Positions 20,395-24,870 of a stretch of 24,870 nucleotides of DNA are shown here, one piece after another. The DNA comes from a bacterium (GTDB lineage Bacteria > Patescibacteriota > Saccharimonadia > Saccharimonadales > Saccharimonadaceae). Made by a program: the position numbers and the translations under genes. The stretch lies in NCBI GenBank assembly GCA_029565375.1, contig JAKQOF010000066.1, forward strand, positions 1 through 24,870, read 5' to 3'. Position 1 is the first letter of the stretch. Every line of letters starts with the position of its first letter. The notes under the pieces are model-generated. The model ran no database searches. It saw only the letters and a list, made by a program, of their open reading frames with translations, and had not been told where the DNA came from.

Positions 20395-21107
20395 GCATTT
20401 TGATCGTTGCGTTCCTCGCGGGAATGCTGACGATACTTGCACCATGCGTGGTGTCAATGATTCCTATTTTGCTGGCCAGGACTTCTGACGGAAACAAGTC
20501 ACATAGTGCGACGTTTGTAATCTTGGGCCTTGGTATATCAATTATTATCTTTAGCGTCCTTTTAAAGTCGACAACTCTGCTCCTCAATATTCCGTCAGCC
20601 ACGTGGGCAATTATTAGCGGTGTGATTATTATATTGTTTGGACTTGTCACGCTTTTTCCAAAGTTGTGGGAGTGGGTCGCCTTAAAAACGCGACTGCCAA
20701 TTGTCGCCCAACAAAACACCAGTAAAGCATCAACAAAAAAGGGTATTTGGGGTGATTTACTCCTAGGCGCAAGTCTTGGCCCTGTGTTTAGTGCCTGTAG
20801 TCCAACATATGCGTTAATTGTCGCGACAATCTTGCCTGTTGACCCACTACTAGGCTTGGCATATTTGGTGGCGTTTGTTCTTGGGCTGTCGTTAATGTTG
20901 GCGTTACTTGCGATATTTGGTCGTGCGTTAGTGAAAAAGTTAGGCTGGGGGATTAATCCAAACGGCGTATTTCGTAAGGTCTTGGGCATTATCTTAGTTG
21001 TTATTGGCGTGATGATTGTTACAGGTCTGGATAAAGACTTACTAACTTTACTCGTAGAGAGTGGCTGGTATGACTTTCAGATCAATCTCGAATCTGGGTT
21101 GATGTAA
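20391..21107 (+). CDS. CcdA/DsbD-type membrane thiol-electron transporter
   Basis: A 238-residue polytopic protein with about six hydrophobic segments, of the CcdA / DsbD beta-domain type, which carries reducing power from cytoplasmic thioredoxin across the membrane. The N-terminal motif LTILAPCVVSMIPILL puts C19 in the first membrane segment, and GPVFSACSPTYALIV puts C136 in the fourth. These are the expected paired cysteines with Pro neighbours. The start is GTG at 20391, which overlaps the TGA of the thioredoxin gene (GTGA), so the two are coupled. The exact subfamily is less certain than the function. Confidence 0.85.
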   Translation: MSILIVAFLAGMLTILAPCVVSMIPILLARTSDGNKSHSATFVILGLGISIIIFSVLLKSTTLLLNIPSATWAIISGVIIILFGLVTLFPKLWEWVALKTRLPIVAQQNTSKASTKKGIWGDLLLGASLGPVFSACSPTYALIVATILPVDPLLGLAYLVAFVLGLSLMLALLAIFGRALVKKLGWGINPNGVFRKVLGIILVVIGVMIVTGLDKDLLTLLVESGWYDFQINLESGLM

Positions 21108-21116
21108 AATTTTGTC

Positions 21117-21125
21117 TGGTAATAT
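21117..21125 (+). promoter_or_regulatory. Extended -10 promoter of the HAD gene
   Basis: TGGTAATAT, with TAATAT (21120-21125) 6 bases before the ATG at 21132. Leaderless type. The hexamer is weaker than the others. Confidence 0.45.
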
Positions 21126-21131
21126 GAATTT

Positions 21132-21770
21132 ATGACGAGTAATACGATAAAACATGTTTGGTTCGATTTTGCAGGAACTCTATACAAGGAGACTGCTGAG
21201 TTTCACAAGGCCCACGATACATTACGCATTCAAACATATGCAGAGCTTCAGAAGATTGATGACCTAGAAGTTGCCGAGAAGGAGTTTCTAGATTTATATA
21301 CGCAACATGGTAGTAACTCCGCGGTGTTTCGTTCGCTTGGCCAGTCGGCTGACTATTGGATGAAGGCGCTTGATGGGTTCGAATTTACTGAGTTATTGGT
21401 GCCAGACGAGGAAGTGTCTAAAACACTAGTTGCATTGAGCAAGGTTGTCCCCGTTTCTTTATTTACAAATTTTGTTACGCACAGGGTTATTTTCTTACTC
21501 GACCATCTTCACATATCTAAAAGCGTTTTTACACACATTCTTACTGGTGATCAAATTGCCGAAAAGAAGCCGGCGCTCGACGGTTTTTACGAAATGGTTA
21601 GATTATCTGAGCTTCGCCCTGAGGAAATACTTTATGTTGGTGACCGCGTTGATGCCGACATCAAGCCAGCAAAGCAATTAGGTATTAAAACAGCTCTTCT
21701 GTACCAGGATTCAGACGAAGCTGACTATCGGTTTGAGCAGCTTAGTGATGCATTACGGTTGTTTGACTAG
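21132..21770 (+). CDS. HAD-superfamily hydrolase with DxAGT motif
   Basis: A 212-residue HAD protein. Motif I is FDFAGTLY (11-18), so the nucleophile Asp12 is present but the usual second Asp (general acid/base, position +2) is Ala14. Motif II is SLFTNF, motif III contains the Lys of AEKKPALDGFYEM, and motif IV is YVGDRVDADIKPAKQLG with the metal Asps. An alpha-helical cap domain lies between motifs I and II. DxAGT is known from phosphonoacetaldehyde hydrolases, but nothing else here points to phosphonates. The substrate is unknown. The gene stands between the CcdA-type gene and argS and has its own extended -10 box. Confidence 0.85.
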   Translation: MTSNTIKHVWFDFAGTLYKETAEFHKAHDTLRIQTYAELQKIDDLEVAEKEFLDLYTQHGSNSAVFRSLGQSADYWMKALDGFEFTELLVPDEEVSKTLVALSKVVPVSLFTNFVTHRVIFLLDHLHISKSVFTHILTGDQIAEKKPALDGFYEMVRLSELRPEEILYVGDRVDADIKPAKQLGIKTALLYQDSDEADYRFEQLSDALRLFD

Positions 21771-21790
21771 CAACTCTCTTTTAGCAGCTC

Positions 21791-21799
21791 TGTTATAAT
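21791..21799 (+). promoter_or_regulatory. Extended -10 promoter of argS
   Basis: TGTTATAAT, a perfect TATAAT (21794-21799) with TGn, 8 bases before the ATG at 21808. AGAGG lies in the gap but would barely be in the mRNA. Confidence 0.65.
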
Positions 21800-21807
21800 C
21801 AGAGGCA

Positions 21808-23490
21808 ATGGATATAAAGATTAACGAAGCAGTACAAGCGTTGTATGGCGACGTCGCAGTTGACGTCAAGATTACTCGCCCTGACCCACAGTTCGGTGAC
21901 TATTCAACAAATGTCGCGATGCAACTGGCCGGTAGTCTGGGTAAAAACCCTCGCGAGATCGCCGAGCAGTTGGCGGTTGAGCTGCGCGATAACAATGATT
22001 TCTCAGACGTGACAATTGCTGGCCCCGGTTTTATTAACATTCGCCTTGCGGACCGCGTGCTTGCGCAAGATCTGACACATATTGTTGAACAAGAAAACAA
22101 CTATGGTCGCCCAACAACGTATGTTGGCAAGGTCGTGGTGACTGAGTACTCTGATCCGAACCCTTTTAAAGTCCTGCACGCAGGCCATTTGTACACGAGT
22201 GTGATTGGCGATGCGATCTCTAATTTGATTGAACACGCAGGTGGCACGGTGCACCGGGTAAACTTTGGTGGCGATGTGGGGCTTCATGTCGGTAAAACGA
22301 TGTGGGCAATTTTACAGCGCTTGGGCGGGGAGTACGCTGATAAACTTGCTGACATTCCAGAGGCCGAGCGTTCCGAGTGGATGGCATCTGCCTATGTTGA
22401 AGGCACAAACGCTTATGAGGATAACGAAGACAGTAAAGCTGAAATCATTATTCTGAATAAAAAAGTGTACCAACTACATAATGACAATGACCACGAATCT
22501 GCTTTTGCACACATTTATTGGACGTGTCGCGAGTGGAGCTACGACTACTTTAACGCTTTTTATGACCGCATCAATACACACTTTGAAAAGTATTATCCCG
22601 AGAGTGAGACGGCTCCAACGGGACTTGCAACAGTCCTCGAACAAAAAGATAAGGGCGTGTACGAAGAGAGTCAGGGCGCTGTGGTCTTTGTGGGTGAACC
22701 GTATGATCTTCACACCCGGGTCTTTATTAACAGTGAAGGTTTGCCGACATATGAAGCAAAAGACGTTGGTCTGAGTATTAGAAAATGGGCTGACTATCAC
22801 TTTGACGAGTCTGTGATTATCACCGGTAACGACATCACTGAATACATGAAAGTCGTATTGAAAAGCATTGAACAATTTTTGCCCGAACTCGCAAAACGAA
22901 CCAAGCATTTTACGCACGGTAACGTGAAGCTTGCAGGCGGGGTCAAGATGAGCAGCCGAAAAGGCAACTTCCTTCGTGCTGTTGACGTGCTTGATATAGC
23001 CGCTGACGAGAACGAAAAAGCACAGGGTAACCGCGACGACGCGCCAGTACTCGGTGCGGTGAAGTATGCGTTTTTGAAGAGTCGGATTGGGCCAGACATT
23101 ATTTTTGAGCCAAAAGAGTCAGTCAGTATCCATGGAAATAGCGGACCGTATTTGCAATATGCGCATGCTCGTGCGGTATCAATCGTGCAGAAGTCTACAG
23201 CGAGCACTGAGGGCGTATTAATCGATCAGTTCGATCAGTACGAACGTGCACTTCTTGTGAAGTTAACGGAGTACCCCGAGGTTATTGCGAATGCAGTTAA
23301 CGAACTGTCGCCACATTTGGTGTGTACGTATTTGTATGAACTTGCGCAGGTCTTTAATCGCTTTTATGAGAAGTCGCATGTGATTGGGGATGAGCGTGAG
23401 GCGATTCGTGTACGTTTGGTAAAGGCGTATGCGGGTATTTTGAAAAATGGTCTGACAGTTCTTGGCATTCCCGCGCCAGACAAACTCTAG
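21808..23490 (+). CDS. argS: Arginyl-tRNA synthetase
   Basis: Charges tRNA-Arg with arginine. The 560-residue class I synthetase has an N-terminal tRNA-binding add-1 domain (about 1-100). The HIGH-type motif HAGH (124-127) follows in SDPNPFKVLHAGH, and the KMSKS-type motif KMSSR (380-384). The C-terminal anticodon-binding domain of DALR type runs from about 440 to the end (HLVCTYLYELAQVFNRFY). Length is normal. A perfect TATAAT ends 8 bases before the ATG, so the mRNA is probably leaderless. No terminator directly follows; a separate promoter starts within 2 bases of the stop. Confidence 0.97.
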   Translation: MDIKINEAVQALYGDVAVDVKITRPDPQFGDYSTNVAMQLAGSLGKNPREIAEQLAVELRDNNDFSDVTIAGPGFINIRLADRVLAQDLTHIVEQENNYGRPTTYVGKVVVTEYSDPNPFKVLHAGHLYTSVIGDAISNLIEHAGGTVHRVNFGGDVGLHVGKTMWAILQRLGGEYADKLADIPEAERSEWMASAYVEGTNAYEDNEDSKAEIIILNKKVYQLHNDNDHESAFAHIYWTCREWSYDYFNAFYDRINTHFEKYYPESETAPTGLATVLEQKDKGVYEESQGAVVFVGEPYDLHTRVFINSEGLPTYEAKDVGLSIRKWADYHFDESVIITGNDITEYMKVVLKSIEQFLPELAKRTKHFTHGNVKLAGGVKMSSRKGNFLRAVDVLDIAADENEKAQGNRDDAPVLGAVKYAFLKSRIGPDIIFEPKESVSIHGNSGPYLQYAHARAVSIVQKSTASTEGVLIDQFDQYERALLVKLTEYPEVIANAVNELSPHLVCTYLYELAQVFNRFYEKSHVIGDEREAIRVRLVKAYAGILKNGLTVLGIPAPDKL

Positions 23491-23491
23491 C

Positions 23492-23520
23492 TTGCAATCA
23501 CCAGTTCTTATTTGTAAGAT
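23492..23520 (+). promoter_or_regulatory. Promoter immediately after argS
   Basis: -35 TTGCAA (23492-23497, the same hexamer as groESL), 17-base spacer, -10 TAAGAT (23515-23520), predicted start near 23527. Confidence 0.55.
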
Positions 23521-23526
23521 AGTAAG

Positions 23527-23668
23527 TAAGGAAACTGTTTGAATGAAGATAACTCAACAACAATCTGTGCTCTGCCTCATGATGTTGTTTGATGTGGTCT
23601 CCACCGAATAGTTTCTTGTACGTAACGCAGCTGAAACCAAATCGCCGAGACCATCTCGGCGATTTTTT
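23527..23668 (+). ncRNA. Candidate structured small RNA or leader, unknown
   Basis: No coding gene fits here. From the predicted start to the terminator is about 142 bases. A three-way fold can be drawn: outer stem AAGGAAACT (23528-23536) with AGTTTCTT (23610-23617), one bulged G; hairpin A TCAACAACA (23554-23562) with TGTTGTTTGA (23583-23592), one bulged T; hairpin B GTGG-TCT-CCAC (23594-23604). It resembles no RNA family I know: there is no SRP or tmRNA signature. It could also be an attenuator for the gene at 23739. Confidence 0.5.
23639..23668 (+). terminator. Rho-independent terminator
   Basis: A perfect 12-bp stem AAATCGCCGAGA / TCTCGGCGATTT with a 3-base loop CCA and a T-run to 23668. 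It ends the candidate RNA, or argS readthrough, before the GC-rich gene. Confidence 0.92.
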
Positions 23669-23738
23669 GTTTCAATGCGGGCACGACCGAACAGACGGGA
23701 AAGACTCGTCGTTCGTATTTACAATGAGGGAGAAAGAT

Positions 23739-24212
23739 ATGGCCGTAGAGGCTGGATTCATGAACGATGTCTACGCGCGACTTCAGCTTTTGAGCTGTGG
23801 TCTACTAGTCAAGTTCAACGGTTGGGCGGAGCTGGCCTCCGACCTAGGACTTCCTGGCAAGACGCAGGACGTTAAGCAGGCTGTGTACTGGCTGGGGAAG
23901 TCGCCGACTGCTCGAGTTACGCACACGTCGCCAACTGGCCGTCAAGACGATGGTGGACACATGAGGCAGACCAAACACTCGATCCAGGTGCCGCTTTCGA
24001 TCGACCAGAAGAAGGTGCTGGATCGCGTCGAGGCTGCTGAGGGTCGTCGACTGACCGTGATCATCAACGGTCCGTACGACCAGGTGTTGGCTGAGTTCTT
24101 CGACGTCAGTGAGGCCGCCACGATCGTGGAGGCCTTCGTGAAGAGAGGACGCCTCAGCAAGGACGTCGTTGAGACCAAGACACGGAGGGCGACCTACACG
24201 CTGGTCAGCTAG
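23739..24212 (+). CDS. GC-rich orphan gene, possible DNA-binding protein
   Basis: A 157-residue protein I do not recognise. The frame is open further upstream, across the terminator at 23639-23668, so a start there is unlikely. I choose ATG 23739 (MAVEAGFMND) because GAGGGAGA lies just upstream and a TACAAT -10 box is at 23720-23725. ATG 23724 lies inside that box. The segment WAELASDLGLPGKTQDVKQAV (split as two helices) could be helix-turn-helix-like. The middle is basic and polar, and the end is rich in Lys and Arg. Base composition stands out: the 60 bases from 24001 contain 37 G or C (62%), against 24 of 60 in argS at 23281-23340. This suggests acquisition from a GC-rich source or different selection. 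Confidence 0.55.
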   Translation: MAVEAGFMNDVYARLQLLSCGLLVKFNGWAELASDLGLPGKTQDVKQAVYWLGKSPTARVTHTSPTGRQDDGGHMRQTKHSIQVPLSIDQKKVLDRVEAAEGRRLTVIINGPYDQVLAEFFDVSEAATIVEAFVKRGRLSKDVVETKTRRATYTLVS

Positions 24213-24219
24213 GAGCGCA

Positions 24220-24254
24220 GGCGGCGCGGTGGCTTTTAGTAGCACTGCGCCGCC
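24220..24254. repeat. GC-rich hairpin after the orphan gene
   Basis: GGCGGCGCGGTG (24220-24231) pairs with CACTGCGCCGCC (24243-24254), 12 pairs with one G-U, and an 11-base T-rich loop. No T-run follows, but the stem is strong enough to pause or end transcription. It begins 8 bases after the stop codon. Confidence 0.7.
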
Positions 24255-24290
24255 GCCTCCGGCGCATATCTTTCTCCCAACACTCCAAAA

Positions 24291-24299
24291 TGATATAAT
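24291..24299 (+). promoter_or_regulatory. Extended -10 promoter of mscL
   Basis: TGATATAAT with a perfect TATAAT (24294-24299). A 6-bp inverted repeat CCTCTT/AAGAGG (24301-24306, 24313-24318) follows directly and overlaps the ribosome site AGAGGAG (24314-24320). Confidence 0.65.
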
Positions 24300-24325
24300 A
24301 CCTCTTAGAAATAAGAGGAGTTTTT

Positions 24326-24730
24326 ATGGCAACGACCAAAAAAGCAAAGATTATCAAACACGCTCAGGCTGCGCCTGAAGCACTTGTCGAAGCTGGCCGA
24401 TCACAGCTAAAAGGTTTTATGGACTTTATCCGCACGCAGGGCGTTGTTGGCTTGGCGGTTGGTCTTGTCTTAGGTGGCGCAGTGAGCGTGTTGGTGACGT
24501 CACTGGTGAACAATGTAGTGATGCCCCCTATTGGACTACTTCTCGGATCTGCAGACGGGCTAAAGGGCCTCAGCTGGACAATCGGTACAACATCTAACGG
24601 CACTCCAGCTGTACTTCATTACGGAGTATTTTTGAACGACCTGATTAACTTTATTGTCATCGCATTTGTTATTTACATGGTTATCAGCTTGTTGAAGCTT
24701 GATAAGTTCGACAAAAAGAAAGAAAAGTAA
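24326..24730 (+). CDS. mscL: Large-conductance mechanosensitive channel MscL
   Basis: A pentameric membrane pore that opens under tension to release solutes during osmotic downshock. The 134-residue protein has the MscL pattern: an amphipathic N terminus, FMDFIRTQGVVGLAVGLVLG leading into TM1 (about 31-65), VTSLVNNVVMPPIGLLLG, a periplasmic loop with LHYGVFLNDLINF, TM2 (about 103-124) and a charged C-terminal helix (KLDKFDKKKEK). The N-terminal extension (about 1-27, Lys/Ala-rich) is longer than in E. coli. AGAGGAG lies 5 bases before the ATG. The msrB gene begins directly after its stop codon, so the two form an operon. Confidence 0.95.
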   Translation: MATTKKAKIIKHAQAAPEALVEAGRSQLKGFMDFIRTQGVVGLAVGLVLGGAVSVLVTSLVNNVVMPPIGLLLGSADGLKGLSWTIGTTSNGTPAVLHYGVFLNDLINFIVIAFVIYMVISLLKLDKFDKKKEK

Positions 24731-24870
24731 ATGTCGGGCGACAAGTATCGTAAAAAACTGACAGATGCTCAGTACGACGTGCTTTTCAACAAAGCTACCG
24801 AAGCGCCGTTTAGTGGTGAGTATGACCAAGAGTTCAAATCTGGTATATATGCGTGTGCTGCCTGTGGCAC
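24731..24870 (+). CDS. msrB: Peptide methionine-R-sulfoxide reductase, N-terminal part (cut by window end)
   Basis: The first 46 codons of a methionine-R-sulfoxide reductase, which repairs oxidised methionine in proteins. MSGDKYRKKLTDAQYDVLF, then TEAPFSGEYD and GIYACAACG match the start of the MsrB domain. CAAC supplies two of the four structural zinc cysteines. The catalytic cysteine lies beyond the window. The ATG follows the mscL TAA with no gap, so it is co-transcribed. There is no signal peptide in what is visible, so it should be cytoplasmic. Confidence 0.93.
   Translation, partial: MSGDKYRKKLTDAQYDVLFNKATEAPFSGEYDQEFKSGIYACAACG

Noticed and set aside
23589..23738. N-terminal extension of the GC-rich orphan gene from the upstream ATG
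   Set aside because: It would cross a strong terminator and the folded RNA. Internal ATGs have a -10 box and ribosome site.
24301..24318. Riboswitch-like hairpin hiding the mscL ribosome site
   Set aside because: The left arm lies at or before the predicted transcription start, so most of it would not be in the RNA.
1..24870. CRISPR arrays, insertion sequences, integrases
   Set aside because: No regularly spaced repeats, transposase or recombinase motifs were seen in the window.

Overview
The window looks like a chromosome segment from a Candidate Phyla Radiation bacterium, most probably Saccharibacteria (TM7). The reasons are compact gene spacing, a short MurE-type ligase beside a FemAB-type enzyme, a bifunctional phosphoglucose/phosphomannose isomerase, a class Ic ribonucleotide reductase, and many genes whose -10 box sits directly before the start codon. 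The code is standard: TAA, TAG and TGA all end genes. The assignment is inferred from gene content, not from a marker-gene tree.

Layout. 1-3243 is a cell-wall segment: a murE-like ligase (+) converges on a leftward femAB-like gene and a pentein (amidinohydrolase-fold) gene. 3282-5319 is groES-groEL with a CIRCE operator, a sigma70-type promoter and a strong bidirectional terminator. 5335-9078 holds a Pro/Ala-rich protein of unknown function, the sugar-phosphate isomerase, a 91-nt palindromic intergenic structure, and a MacB-type ABC transporter pair. 9180-9269 is tRNA-Ser(GGA). 9410-12331 is a leftward accessory stretch: a possible ADP-ribosyltransferase-fold protein, a P-loop ATPase, and two overlapping membrane proteins.

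12332-16917 is the ribonucleotide reductase locus. A long regulatory region holds an NrdR-like box, a DnaA-like box, a promoter, a leader hairpin and a 13-codon leader ORF that overlaps nrdA by ATGA. It is followed by nrdA, a 57-residue protein ending in CxxC, a class Ic nrdB and a translationally coupled CYTH gene. The NrdA chain has no cysteine after C458, while the separate small gene ends like a normal NrdA tail. The redox-active arm of the reductase therefore seems to be encoded as a detached protein. This is the most interesting feature of the window.

16936-23490 carries zwf (NADPH), pyrG (CTP, with an operator-like palindrome resembling the one upstream of nrdA), a membrane thioredoxin with a CcdA-type partner, a HAD hydrolase and argS. 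Together with the reductase, zwf and pyrG make a plausible deoxynucleotide-supply neighbourhood. 23492-24254 is an odd cassette: a promoter, a foldable ~140-nt transcript ending in a textbook terminator, then a GC-rich orphan gene and a GC-rich hairpin. The window ends with mscL and the first 46 codons of msrB.
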